From: an uncultured bacterium
GTDB lineage: Bacteria > Cyanobacteriota > Vampirovibrionia > Gastranaerophilales > Gastranaerophilaceae
Direction of reading: 5' to 3'
Length of the DNA stretch: 64,000 nt
Assembly: GCA_902788345.1 (NCBI GenBank)
Contig: CADAJP010000006.1
Location: forward strand, 124,001 to 188,000
Part shown: piece by piece, positions 52,901-59,248 of the stretch
Layout of the letters: every line of letters begins with the position of its first letter
Position numbering within the stretch: position 1 is the first letter of the stretch
Notes under the pieces: model-generated
Database searches by the model: none
Seen by the model: only the letters and a program-made list of their open reading frames with translations
Told to the model about the DNA's origin: nothing
Translations under genes and position numbers: made by a program

Positions 52901-53663
52901 ATTCAGGAGTAAGAATTCAACATTATGTAAATGCGGTCACGGGACTGCAAAAGATACAAATTCTGCAGATTGTTGCGATTTCTGGTGGAGTTCTTTAGGG
53001 TCAAGTGACAAGAGCAGTTGTTGTACTTCATTCTCAGATATAAGATCTGATAAACCAAGTACCTGCTGCGGCAGTACACCAACTTCTTCCAAAGCATACT
53101 CAGAATGTTGTGATTATTGGGATAACAACAATAGATATACTGCAGCGGCTGGTGTAGGATGTTGTGATTACACAAGCTTCTACAATAGTAATAAATGTTT
53201 GTGTGACTGCGGTTCATCATATAGCTCATCTTTGGTAAGTGAACATTGTTGTAAAGACTGCTGGAAGACAAAAACCGGTTCTTGTGCTCAATACTATTGC
53301 AGTAAAACATATAAGTGGAATATTGAACGTAGTGTATCACGAGCTTTTTATTCTAATACTCCGGGTGCAAGTTATAAGACAAATGAAGAGTCAAGCGGGT
53401 CTTGTAATGAATCAACCTCTATTAGTTATTCTATAACAGATACATTCAGCGGTAGCGGGTCAAAATGTACTAATAGCCCTTGCAGTTACACAACATCTGG
53501 AGGTTACGATTCCTGTACTCTCGGTGCAAGTTCTAGTGACTGTTCTGCATATGTAGGCAGTGGTACTCCAACTCATTGTGTAGTTACGATTTGCAGAGGG
53601 TCAAAATGTACAGATATTCATCAATGTAAATCTACTTATACGGTATCAGATTCTATGCCGTAA
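43980..53663 (+). CDS. Giant cysteine-pair-rich protein with type IV prepilin N-terminus
   Basis: A 3,227-residue protein from ATG 43980, which has GGGAG just upstream; an in-frame ATG at 43905 would bury the prepilin signal. The N-terminus MKKRSLAFTLTEMLLALVVV is a type III prepilin signal, cut between A7 and F8 with Glu at +5. It is followed by a pilin-like head that includes LDLNGPKGPNVYGRD. From about residue 237 to 1360 and again from 2214 to 3104, Cys-Cys pairs recur every 20-45 residues, often as [F/Y/W]-[R/K/Q]-x-x-C-C (EYRAHCC, LWQDNCC, DFRAKCC, SWQNACC). I count about ninety such pairs. Three Cys-poor beta-rich segments (about 1361-1491, 1644-1797, 1845-2104) and a helical linker (about 2117-2214) divide the arrays. 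A 50-residue unit is duplicated in tandem near 1495-1595. I recognise the signal but not the body. A pilus-pathway surface fibre or adhesin held by disulfides is the likely role. Confidence 0.85.
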   Translation: MKKRSLAFTLTEMLLALVVVAILAVLILPVVTTRAQNKSFALAYESQVKQLLNSLTGLHVMENVTDIKDTMMYVDAPVNDYTNSSGAYIKKYMKVSKYCGNSPGDCFAQKYFQYRDKDREEFTVADEGGADKPFAQATKGACALLKNGVSICLKPQVKNAEGGTLAISGWLDLNGPKGPNVYGRDLRTFNIDLNDRVAYSEEDPLEVIMPDEAEGCVGSDCVTPNACLSDPTSEECCKKKVPVGPGDPCCNWHANPSAVHHKICFPDDEEKKEECANHSITGPDDACCASVQDPKCCAPDNYSEYCCSTANAGSEQCCKNGIASGKIVLTTDSKCCQYESIYLANQELCIPPCKLDEKNNRPELGDNWRKGRSNQYCCDYYSRRKEIIQVGPTDGCCMFEDVYKDKFNVVSSDRCCRLQKFPGTNPDKLNELCCSWRFNERDLDGVSWLRTHDYKTKPNEDVGADTQAVVNNDTNKYDTCCPYALSKLATMNADGTWTESTGNGIWSQNGMADKVWKNCCSKANAANGNWTYKGTNLSAECCHFMVKQNCRADDPQTCRKALMEIDDRTGRVGELRAACCGFDEFKDYPECCSMGIDGLNIFRKPAEQWREVCCMPHLEFYNEDQTTAPGPSVQCCLQAGQSVQNENHLWFWNRNAKFKKAGNNRLDGCCGQGTQVFEGKEMRKYDKWLVNCCHLRSPKKGSDKYADVTDFVRGCCTGANENPASTEAWADEDSDQNEDCCLSYGSAEDNNTGHSRDDKRWYSRCCGSKYGSLNGDYKVKLKLDQYKFYIKDAGCCTNVRWVENGSDSCCQFAVDVKTGLDLRTQNDRYWYSNCCEYPDRYEGASLDGKTGFKVYQSNCCTFDKTTANDGKRLKEFGKIRTDDKNKQQTLKSDENNKYCCDPTISDNGETAQAPSEWCCERFVEKDEMVNDFDNKKLSEQYRGRCCRHYEGMRWKIHELTCSELWICQVRGKNSEDEMNNPGYGLPLCCEALGPKYNTEDIWRGACCDYPKSYKTNVDYRQICCHQDPKVDYTRVNVAHGSQVGLNSNKEFCCKPELTKDATGVFPSTNCCTYFKGRGNYARDNDNKPLSEAYKIDCCYQSDNAVGSSTDYCSDCSIRWKAGEKYNVAGDAYSSGAWQHYDFKGCCTKVYNETSKDGTIRNKTPLWQDNCCNYVTGTTDMNRSIADINKYYGSHAEYRAHCCMGGDTPQPSGCAAITSPATAQNCKCWIDKGMWNGLSDSTKAACCALGHGLNCPVVCSTPDTSRVSETCCSEWSGQLTSYPTVKDQCCAITSFKNNHSSLCTSSTCPSTPIGANASNVCCKEWKDAGKISLTQNKDAWLACCANPDQAFFNSNKEACCAYTADFNWELKAYIDNSSSAIKFDLVSSGYGETGKQLKVTDINYVCFSNGGQHITGTAGSITTAVGVKGGSSASVSSCIGPQITHAKVTYDGIELSPSVYFKGFFKRGYFSDKCNAQSQGTSDFPVEEPQVETCPSTPTVDKATETCCTKWKSSLSNSAYSSVKDKCCTISSFKSSNSTLCDTCPSTPTVDKATETCCTKWKSSLSNSAYSSVKDKCCTYTNFKSSNSTLCSGGGCPSTPTTSSATETCCTEWKNNSKFANGANSSVLTKCCQGDSFGKANKTLCCTYPTDINWNLTVSNVQNPLSASTVSFTYSGNVQSGVTVRAKDIKVHYDCYGNAGSQSAGGMNGLTLSFDTITGKGSKTVANPHSASNYNNCTAKFVSAKITLDSGSGETAIYTFGRAENNGESSLSGEYKTGGPTYCSNSLPVNDVNNVYACAANPSTPISETCCTEWKNNNKFANGANSSVLTKCCEITNFKNNNSTLCPCTKSDITLSVIKDNALGFTVEASKAVEEDVKVYIQTQSTYYGGRMNGLSMNESGTVSIKKGSKKATSGVGCTENLNAYSEDDGDLICDGVSDYSIESPTTSCPAYKIENNSSGSSRPKIATCTATITWNIQTDSTVGYGNNNVWFIADKVTASNIYCTDGGTMTDEELDQFLPVIDQLTGRYAHHEYYGSVTSTVNVPVYSAEMTNNGKMSYADSLHIVKDGGGYGISSNSYNGEYWSVDGLECLISVYGGGKTTACSGSQTFAMQVTRTSKSSLAQRVIAFVKHTFNSLISRVNELAHAIVEKIADIRVAHRQKAAERFAQSSGDNFANVNVPAAKKLTAGKYSQSNVAHAAGDFVDGMNKAGVTTSDWHCCVPNYETPTKACCEAFKKHDWKDFETEASDLSHEYKLYCCNTHGVCPEPKNCTLDDVANNTITYDHCKVLAESNSAANWTKSQNCCACLANYTPPGNSSAMKYTTDWKKTCCSRAMNQNDDQTLQLTAITSKQEYRDLCCVVAGTGSDGSIHSNRTTDKDERCCSYNVSTSESNANDFCCGKKAAGLNTQGSGPVVWELLKDGKEVSDFRAKCCMKVNDKYCTCSGLYDKYPKSKDLNSHLGGNAVNCCADLNSYGGKSGTTLWKEACCPVAQNNTSTIIGSDANFRSLCCDSSKYSCINHYDKTCSTDVNSTMSYGKDWRCCSTTAGAMLSGSNQKKGSGNWFCCSDLSATTTRNITHNEIARTSNCCRSEGIRFGGGSDPSCCTFSSSNEITQQCCEWRRDAVNAPDEWIPWQGTLSGFRQSCCTKFASNDANNGFCTCEYNYSSNRGQLTTNCCDALFSAHNSETVWKDNCCNKTRNSVSRTGLHIFGKTEKSSWQNACCNHKDNRNNESEGCCTWRESKGIFDRGVNKFSDGTTFDGCCSNNGWNKDSTTYKQRCCHKNNTIQSCCEYMYSVNPKDSSVFYAEGNCCNWSSLKNKDECLSVCDHFELGHDYYYKEGVGKVYLTNAEKVKCCQDSINKAGDKGWQDRCCLLADGNNFAVSHKNCCDYRTRGKLSGLTVYHYTRSSYDNGSCSWTDSNCSPYNYGDWYCGHDQCSYGESADYNEYCCGTGKLNANTLKTQYKAAKDGCCENSPTFRSKNSTLCKCGHGTAKDTNSADCCDFWWSSLGSSDKSSCCTSFSDIRSDKPSTCCGSTPTSSKAYSECCDYWDNNNRYTAAAGVGCCDYTSFYNSNKCLCDCGSSYSSSLVSEHCCKDCWKTKTGSCAQYYCSKTYKWNIERSVSRAFYSNTPGASYKTNEESSGSCNESTSISYSITDTFSGSGSKCTNSPCSYTTSGGYDSCTLGASSSDCSAYVGSGTPTHCVVTICRGSKCTDIHQCKSTYTVSDSMP
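48454..48747 (+). repeat. 150-bp tandem duplication inside the giant gene
   Basis: Two nearly identical copies, about 48454-48603 and 48604-48747, have a period of exactly 150 bases (50 codons). Each encodes a unit starting CPSTPTVDKATETCC and ending SSNSTLC. Only a few bases differ, mostly near the 3' end, so the duplication is recent. More diverged relatives of the unit follow at about 48760 and 49380. Confidence 0.8.
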
Positions 53664-53690
53664 GTAATATGCATATAAAATATATCAAGC

Positions 53691-53856
53691 TTATAGGTCG
53701 GGTTTCAACCAGACCTATTACTATTAACTATAAACTTAAAGCTCTTGTCGGGCTAAAGCCCGACCTATAAACTTGTCGGGTTAAAACCCGACCTATTAAC
53801 TAAAAACTCTCTCTTCTCACATTAACTTATAGGTCGGGTTGAAACCCGACCTATAA
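53691..53856. repeat. Cluster of four REP-like palindromes
   Basis: Four palindromes built on GTCGGG...CCCGAC lie at 53693-53718, 53747-53764, 53775-53792 and 53827-53856. The last is a perfect 14-bp stem (TTATAGGTCGGGTT and complement). They are separated by AT-rich spacers containing repeated ACTATAAACTTAA-like sequence. The cluster fills the gap after the giant gene and could stabilise or end its mRNA. It differs in sequence from the palindromes around the RAYT at 1414. Confidence 0.8.
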
Positions 53857-53919
53857 ACTATTAACTATAAACTTAATTTTTTTGTTGTAAAATGTTAATA
53901 TAAACGAAAGGAGCTTTAT

Positions 53920-55125
53920 ATGTCTAATTGGGAAAAAGATATGGATTTCAACGAAGTAAAAGAAATCAGAACCCGTACAACTGTTTATTTTGGCTGTGGT
54001 GCAATTAACAAAATTGAGGATATTGCAAAGCTGTATTCTTCAAGAGGCATAGACAAAGTAATTGTTATGTCGGGTAAAAATGCCTACAAATCCACAGGTG
54101 CGTGGGATGTTGTTGAAAATGCGTTAAAAAATAATAATATCGGGTATATTAATTATGATAAAGTTACTCCAAATCCGACAACTGATGCTATTGATGAAGC
54201 AGTAAAAATGGCTCGTGATTTCGGAGCAAAAGCTGTTATCACAATCGGCGGAGGTTCTCCGACTGATGCAGGTAAATCCGTTGCTATTTTATTAAAATAT
54301 CCCGACCAAACAGGCAGTAGTCTTTATGAATTTAAGTTCACTCCGTCACAGGCTGTTCCTGTTGTTGCTATAAATTTAACCCACGGCACAGGCAGTGAAA
54401 CAAACAGATTTGCGGTTGCAACAATTCTTGAAAAAAACTATAAGCCGGCTATTGCTTATGACTGTATATATCCTGAATTTGCGATTGATGACCCTGATTT
54501 GATGTGCGGATTATCTCCAAAACAGACAAGATATGTTTCAATTGATGCGGTTAACCACGTTATTGAGGCCGCTACTTCAAAAGTCGCTTCTCCATACGCA
54601 ATTACACTTGCAAGAGAGGTAATTGAACTTGTCGGAAAATATTTGCCAAAAGCAATTGCAAATCCGCAGGATAAAGAAGCAAGATATTATTTATGTTATG
54701 CGGCTATGATTGGCGGTGTATGTTTCGATAACGGGCTATTGCATTACACTCATGCTCTTGAACATCCGCTCAGTGCAATGAAACCTGATTTTTCTCACGG
54801 TTTAGGGCTGGCAATTTTACTCCCTGCCGTCATTAAAAATATTTATGGAGCCAGAGCAAACACTCTTGCTTATATATTAGAACCTATCGTAAAAGGCTTG
54901 AATGCGGATGCTTCCGATAGCCAAAAAGCTGCTGACGGTGTTTATGCTTGGCTGAAATCAGTTGATGTTCCTAACAAGTTAAAAGACGAAGGATTTAGTG
55001 AAGCTGATGTTGAAAAACTTACTCAACTCGCATTTTCCACACCATCTTTAGACGGACTTTTGGGAATTGCTCCTACACGGGCTACAAAAGAAGCTGTTGC
55101 TGCAATTTATAGAGAATCTTTATAA
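53920..55125 (+). CDS. Iron-containing alcohol dehydrogenase
   Basis: A 401-residue group III dehydrogenase. The N-terminal Rossmann-like part includes TVYFGCGAI, TPNPTTDAIDEAVK and ITIGGGSPTDAGKSVA (the GGGSxxDxxK nucleotide motif). NLTHGTGSETNRFA follows. The metal-binding residues are the Asp and His of DAVNHVIEA, and two further His in HYTHALEHPLSAMKPDFSHG. The product likely interconverts an alcohol and aldehyde with NAD(P)H in fermentation; the substrate cannot be read from sequence. The ribosome site (AAAGGAG) is strong and a terminator follows. Confidence 0.94.
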   Translation: MSNWEKDMDFNEVKEIRTRTTVYFGCGAINKIEDIAKLYSSRGIDKVIVMSGKNAYKSTGAWDVVENALKNNNIGYINYDKVTPNPTTDAIDEAVKMARDFGAKAVITIGGGSPTDAGKSVAILLKYPDQTGSSLYEFKFTPSQAVPVVAINLTHGTGSETNRFAVATILEKNYKPAIAYDCIYPEFAIDDPDLMCGLSPKQTRYVSIDAVNHVIEAATSKVASPYAITLAREVIELVGKYLPKAIANPQDKEARYYLCYAAMIGGVCFDNGLLHYTHALEHPLSAMKPDFSHGLGLAILLPAVIKNIYGARANTLAYILEPIVKGLNADASDSQKAADGVYAWLKSVDVPNKLKDEGFSEADVEKLTQLAFSTPSLDGLLGIAPTRATKEAVAAIYRESL

Positions 55126-55143
55126 GATAGTTTTATCAAATAA

Positions 55144-55178
55144 TAAAAAGGCTGAAGTTTAATGCTTCAGCCTTTTTA
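55144..55178 (+). terminator. Terminator after the alcohol dehydrogenase
   Basis: The stem AAAAAGGCTGAAG/CTTCAGCCTTTTT ends with a T-run. It is usable in both directions, since the tRNA at 55180 is transcribed towards it. Confidence 0.85.
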
Positions 55179-55179
55179 T

Positions 55180-55252
55180 TAGCGGGTGACCGGGCTCGAA
55201 CCGGCGATCTTCTCCTTGGGAAGGAGACATTCTACCACTGAACTACACCCGC
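55180..55252 (-). tRNA. trnG: tRNA-Gly (CCC)
   Basis: On the minus strand a full cloverleaf: acceptor stem GCGGGTG/CACCCGC, anticodon stem TCTCC/GGAGA around TTCCCAA (anticodon CCC), and T-arm CCGG-TTCGAGC-CCGG. The discriminator is T, as usual for glycine tRNAs in bacteria. CCA is not encoded. Confidence 0.94.
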
Positions 55253-55325
55253 ATGTTTATAAGTAAATTATAACACAAAATTATCTTTGGGTTTTGTCCC
55301 CTTTTTAAATACGAAAAACAAAATA

Positions 55326-55697
55326 CTATTGTTTGTTAGGGTTTGATTGATTCATTTGATTTTTTATGCGTTGAACACGCATCATTTCGTCTAAATCTTT
55401 TTCTATATCTTTTTCTTCATTTTCGATTACAGGTTTTCTTTTGTTAGAATTTATAACATTGGCAACATTCATCATAGCAAGTGAATTTAAGGTGGCTCTT
55501 AACACAGCACTTTGATCCATGTATCTGTTGGTTTTTGTGTTGTCTTCTTCCTCTTCCTGCTGCTGTTGTGCAAAATACTCTCCGCCCTGTCCCATTTTAT
55601 CGTCAGACAACTTAGCTGCAGTTCCTGAAATATCACCACTCTTAAAATTAAAAGCACCACCAATACCGAAGTATCCGGCAGACCTGTTATCGACCAT
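55326..55697 (-). CDS. Unknown small acidic protein
   Basis: A 123-residue soluble protein. It starts MVDNRSAGYFGIGGAFNFKSGD, again with an FKS/FKSG-type motif near the N-terminus. A Gln/Glu-rich stretch follows (AQQQQEEEEDNTKT), then helices (VLRATLNSLAMMNVANVI) and a charged, probably coiled end (IEKDLDEMMRVQRIKNQMNQ). The ribosome site GAAGGTAACGTAT is present. There is no membrane segment and no recognised family. Confidence 0.5.
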   Translation of the reverse strand: MVDNRSAGYFGIGGAFNFKSGDISGTAAKLSDDKMGQGGEYFAQQQQEEEEDNTKTNRYMDQSAVLRATLNSLAMMNVANVINSNKRKPVIENEEKDIEKDLDEMMRVQRIKNQMNQSNPNKQ

Positions 55698-55948
55698 ATA
55701 CGTTACCTTCTGCTTTTTGTCAATCCAAGATTTATTCTTAACCTCGAATATCCGTGTTTATAAGTTCTTCTCCATGTATTTTAAAATACATGACATAATA
55801 TTAAATCGTATAAATATACTATTTTGCTATTTTGTAAACAAAAATTTACAATTTTAACAGGCTTTCGAACCCAAATTATTCAATATTGAAAAAAGTGCAA
55901 AATCATTATATAATTATAATATACCGAGGGTATTTGAAAGGATTTATA

Positions 55949-56650
55949 ATGAAACTTAAAGCTTTTACACTTACAGAATTACTTATTGCATTGGCTGTTT
56001 TAGGTCTTTTGATTGCAATATTGACTCCAATTATTTCAAATTTGCTGCCCGAGCAGAATGCACTTATGGCAAAACGTTCATATTATGCGGCTCAGACGCT
56101 TGTTTCCGATATGATAAATGATGAGGCTTGTTATCCTGATAACAGCCAGTCTGTATATAAAGATGCAAGCGGCAACTATAAATACAGACGTGTAGGTTTT
56201 GACGATGGCTTTGGTTACGCAGATTGTATAAAATGGGGCGGTGTGGAACATACAGAATCCGTTGCTGATGATGGTGAAGATTCGGCAACCAAATTTATAG
56301 TTTTGTTCAAAAATAAACTTGATATAAAAGGTGATAATGCCGAAAATGCTGATTCGGACATATTTGAAACTCGTGACGGCATGAGATGGGCGATTGAACC
56401 TGATTTTACCGCAAATAATAAGGATTCATACGCAAAGATTTCTGTTGATGTAAACGGCGGAGAAAATCCAAACTGCGGTCAGTCAGGCGAGGCACCGTCT
56501 GAACTTCAAACCGGTTCTGATTGTGCAGCAAGAACAGATGATTTTGATATATATACCATTAAAGTCTATGCTGACGGCAAAATGGAAATTGTCGATCAAT
56601 GGGCAATTGATGCTGTTGACATTAATAAAGATGTCACAGGTTCACCTTAA
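55949..56650 (+). CDS. Type IV pilin-like protein
   Basis: A 233-residue protein from ATG 55949, preceded by GAAAGGATTTATA; an upstream in-frame ATG at 55886 would displace the prepilin signal. MKLKAFTLTELLIALAVLGL is a prepilin leader with predicted cleavage between A5 and F6, Glu at +5 and a hydrophobic helix, as in the giant protein. The head domain is acidic, with few Cys, and includes ISVDVNGGENPNCG, which resembles the DxNG calcium-loop motif of the giant protein's pilin domain, and ends DIYTIKVYADGKMEIVDQW. It is probably a minor pilin or pseudopilin. Confidence 0.85.
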   Translation: MKLKAFTLTELLIALAVLGLLIAILTPIISNLLPEQNALMAKRSYYAAQTLVSDMINDEACYPDNSQSVYKDASGNYKYRRVGFDDGFGYADCIKWGGVEHTESVADDGEDSATKFIVLFKNKLDIKGDNAENADSDIFETRDGMRWAIEPDFTANNKDSYAKISVDVNGGENPNCGQSGEAPSELQTGSDCAARTDDFDIYTIKVYADGKMEIVDQWAIDAVDINKDVTGSP

Positions 56651-56668
56651 TAGTTTTGAAAATTTAAT

Positions 56669-57017
56669 AAAGTAATCGGATAATCGCGCTTATAGATTGT
56701 TCTAAAGTGAGGAAAGTCCGTGCATCCAAGGACAGGCATCCGGAGAAACTCCGGACGGTGTGAGCCGGTGGATAGTGCCACAGAAATGTTAACTGCCGAT
56801 GGATTTTTTATCACAGGCGATGGTGCAACGGTGAGGTAAGAGCATCACCAGCAAAGTCGGAAGGCTTTGGCTAGGTAAACCCATGCAGGATGCAAGATTG
56901 AATTCAAAGGTTTTAAGGGTTGTCCGCCTACTTTGAGAAAAATCGCTAGAGCTTGGGAGTAATTCCAAGACCAGACAGATGATTATCTAAAACAGAACAC
57001 GGCTTACGGGTTGCTTT
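56669..57017 (+). ncRNA. rnpB: RNase P RNA (bacterial class A)
   Basis: The catalytic RNA that matures tRNA 5' ends. The universally conserved GAGGAAAGTCCGTGC region near 56710 and the 3' partner ACAGAACACGGCTTA near 56992-57006 are intact. So are the GGTAAACCCATGCAGG-type core and the AGACAGATGATTATC segment. The ends are set by the P1 pairing AAAGTAATC (56669-56677) with GGTTGCTTT (57009-57017). The length of about 349 is normal. Confidence 0.95.
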
Positions 57018-57025
57018 ATTATTAT

Positions 57026-57055
57026 AAAACCGGCATTTATGTGCCGGTTTTATTT
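57026..57055. terminator. Terminator between rnpB and convergent panE
   Basis: The perfect 10-bp stem AAAACCGGCA/TGCCGGTTTT with a 6-nt loop is followed by ATTTATT. It also overlaps the panE stop region, so it serves both directions. Confidence 0.85.
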
Positions 57056-57970
57056 ATTATAGTCAATAATATCAAGCATTTGCTTTAGAAATTCATTGTA
57101 AGGGGTTGGTATATTATATTTTTTCCCGAGTTCAATTATTGTAGTGCTAAACATTTGAGCTTCGGTTTTTCTGCCCGATTCCACATCCTGAAGCATAGAT
57201 GTTTTACCTTCCGGAATCATTTTGTCAAAACTTTCAAATGCTTCTTCTATCATAGTTTCAGTATTATTAACTCCGCAGGCTTTTGCTATTTTTATGATTT
57301 CGAGCATAACTTTTGTCAAAAAATCCCTGCATTTTTCATTGTTTTGCATTTGACCAAAAGTCAGTCTTAATATAGCTGATAACTGGTTACTGCTAACATT
57401 CAGAAGATATTTTAGCCAAAGTGAACGATAAATATCATCGGGTGTTTTGTATGCAATCCCCACCTTATCAAAATAATTTTGTATTATTTTTTTGTCTTCA
57501 ATGTTTGTTATTTGCGGATTTTTTATTCCAAATACAATATATCCGATTCCGTCATGGGTGATAATATTCCCCGATCTCATTGCGCTGTGGCCGATAAAAT
57601 AAGCATGCGGTATATGAAGCCAGCCATATTCATTGGCAATAATTTCTTCACTTGTTATGCCGTTTAAAAGCGACATAATAATTGTATCGCTTTTGACAAA
57701 GTTTTTGATGTTTTTAACTGCATCTCCAAGACCGTCATATTTTGTTGCAATAATTATTAAATCTGCCTTAAAATCAGTTGCATTGGGAAGAATATAATTT
57801 AGGTCTAGTTTCTCCCCGTTAAAAACCTTGGGGTTTTTAATGTATTTTTCGTATCTTTTTTCATCAACCAAAATTCTTAAATTATTATTGTCGTATTTGT
57901 TAATTAAGTTTGCATAAATAGAGCCGACTGCTCCTATTCCGCATATAACAACATTTTTAATCTCTCTCAT
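57050..57970 (-). CDS. panE: 2-dehydropantoate 2-reductase (ketopantoate reductase)
   Basis: A 306-residue NADPH enzyme of pantothenate synthesis. The Rossmann motif GIGAVGSIYA is near residue 11. LIIIATKYDGLGDAV and IMSLLNGITSEE follow, and the C-terminal helical domain has WLKYLLNVSSNQLSAILRLT (catalytic Lys in LKYLLN) and EGKTSMLQDVESGRKTEAQM. The length and order are typical of PanE/ApbA. panB and panC are not in the window. Confidence 0.93.
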   Translation of the reverse strand: MREIKNVVICGIGAVGSIYANLINKYDNNNLRILVDEKRYEKYIKNPKVFNGEKLDLNYILPNATDFKADLIIIATKYDGLGDAVKNIKNFVKSDTIIMSLLNGITSEEIIANEYGWLHIPHAYFIGHSAMRSGNIITHDGIGYIVFGIKNPQITNIEDKKIIQNYFDKVGIAYKTPDDIYRSLWLKYLLNVSSNQLSAILRLTFGQMQNNEKCRDFLTKVMLEIIKIAKACGVNNTETMIEEAFESFDKMIPEGKTSMLQDVESGRKTEAQMFSTTIIELGKKYNIPTPYNEFLKQMLDIIDYNK

Positions 57971-58114
57971 AATGGATTTATGTTATCACAAAATTTTTTA
58001 TATATTAAAAAACTTTACATTTTTTTTATTTTTTAGCAAATTTCATGAAAAAAAAGACTTTATATATAGGTAGTAGTTTATATGTGTGTATATATTTCGT
58101 AGTGTGGTCATTTA

Positions 58115-58900
58115 GTGCGTATAGAATTTAATTCCGCCCTGTTTTCGACACAAAACGTATCAGGGTTAAAATTTAATAACGGCTTATACCGTGCAAGTTT
58201 TGGAAATGTTCAGCCAAAAGACAGTTTCCAAAGTACTGCTATTGCACATTATTTCAGTGAAGATTTTATTCGTTCTGCTCTTTCATCAAATTATGAATTG
58301 TCAAAAATGCTTGAACGGAATAAAATTCCGGCAAAACTTAATATTAAAGAGCTTTCAGAACTAAAAGACGGGCATATGGATGTGACGCGTGATATTTGCG
58401 AACGCATAGCCCAAAATCTTCCGCCGGCATTGAAGTCAAATGTTAATATGAAAGATTTAAAAGAAGCTGCCATGCTCCATGACTTTGGAAAAGTTCTGAT
58501 TCCGTCTGAAATTTTGAATAAACGCGGAGCTCTTTCTCCGGAAGAATATAAAATAATGAATCTTCATGCGGAATTTGGCTATCAATTATTAAAAAAATCA
58601 GGTTTAAATGATAATGTTTTAAATCTTATTCATAACCATCACAATAATTTAGACAGTCATAAAAAGTTTGTTTATGATGTAGATTTGCAGGTTTTAAATT
58701 TAGCAGACAAATACTCTGCTTTAACTGAAAAGCGTGTTTATAAAAGTGCTTTGACTCCTCATGAAGCTTTAACTATTTTATCCGCAGAAGTGAGTGAAGG
58801 TAAGGTTCATCCAATGGTGTTTAATGCACTTGTAAAATCCGTAAATTCAAATCCTTTTGCAAGCAGGGATACCATAAATATCACCACCAAAATTGCTTAA
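58115..58900 (+). CDS. HD-domain phosphohydrolase, HD-GYP-like but lacking the GYP motif
   Basis: A 261-residue protein starting with GTG. The N-terminal ~35 residues (IEFNSALFSTQN, GLYRASFGN) resemble the leader-like starts of other unknowns here. The HD domain has H122-D123 in MLHDFGKVLIPSEILNKRG, H151, H175-H176 (LIHNHHNNLD) and D198 (LADKYSAL). This is the HD-GYP layout, but the DGxGYP segment that defines cyclic-di-GMP phosphodiesterases is replaced by NNLDSHKKF. The metal site looks intact, so it is probably an active phosphohydrolase with a different or unknown substrate. Confidence 0.8.
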   Translation: MRIEFNSALFSTQNVSGLKFNNGLYRASFGNVQPKDSFQSTAIAHYFSEDFIRSALSSNYELSKMLERNKIPAKLNIKELSELKDGHMDVTRDICERIAQNLPPALKSNVNMKDLKEAAMLHDFGKVLIPSEILNKRGALSPEEYKIMNLHAEFGYQLLKKSGLNDNVLNLIHNHHNNLDSHKKFVYDVDLQVLNLADKYSALTEKRVYKSALTPHEALTILSAEVSEGKVHPMVFNALVKSVNSNPFASRDTINITTKIA

Positions 58901-59112
58901 TGTTTCTTAATATATATACAAAATATAGCAATTTTCTATAACAAAAATTGTTTATATATATGTAAGGGAATTCTAAATTACAAATCGGGGAAATAAAAAC
59001 AAGTATCTTGAGTAAAAATAAATTGGGAAAATAAAGGCTCAAGCAATCGGGGAAAATCATTAGGGGAAAAACAAAAAAATAATCGAATCATCCATCATAA
59101 TCAGTCTTTTGG

Positions 59113-59142
59113 GGTGCTGAATAAATTTCAGTGCCTTTTTTA
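59113..59142 (+). terminator. Terminator in the HD-SLH gap
   Basis: The stem GGTGCTGAA/TTCAGTGCC, with two wobble pairs, is followed by TTTTTTATTG. It is about 210 bases past the HD gene stop codon. Confidence 0.65.
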
Positions 59143-59219
59143 TTGTTTGTTTTAACGGTGCGAATTATTAATTGTATATAATTTAGTGTATTTTAGGGGG
59201 TGTTTTTTTTGTTAAGCTA

Positions 59220-59248
59220 TTTACTTTTTATTCTACTTGTTATATAAT
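59220..59248 (+). promoter_or_regulatory. Promoter of the SLH protein gene
   Basis: TTTACT (59220-59225), 17 bases, then a perfect TATAAT (59243-59248). The leader is about 50 bases and includes AGAAAGAGGAAGT before the ATG at 59306. Confidence 0.65.

Noticed and set aside
51991..53340. Several minus-strand His/Tyr/Cys-rich frames
   Set aside because: They arise from the reverse complement of the TGT/GAT/AAA-rich coding sequence and have no start signals or domains.
53691..53856. CRISPR array
   Set aside because: The repeats are palindromes of unequal length with short similar AT-rich spacers and no cas genes; they fit REP-type repeats.
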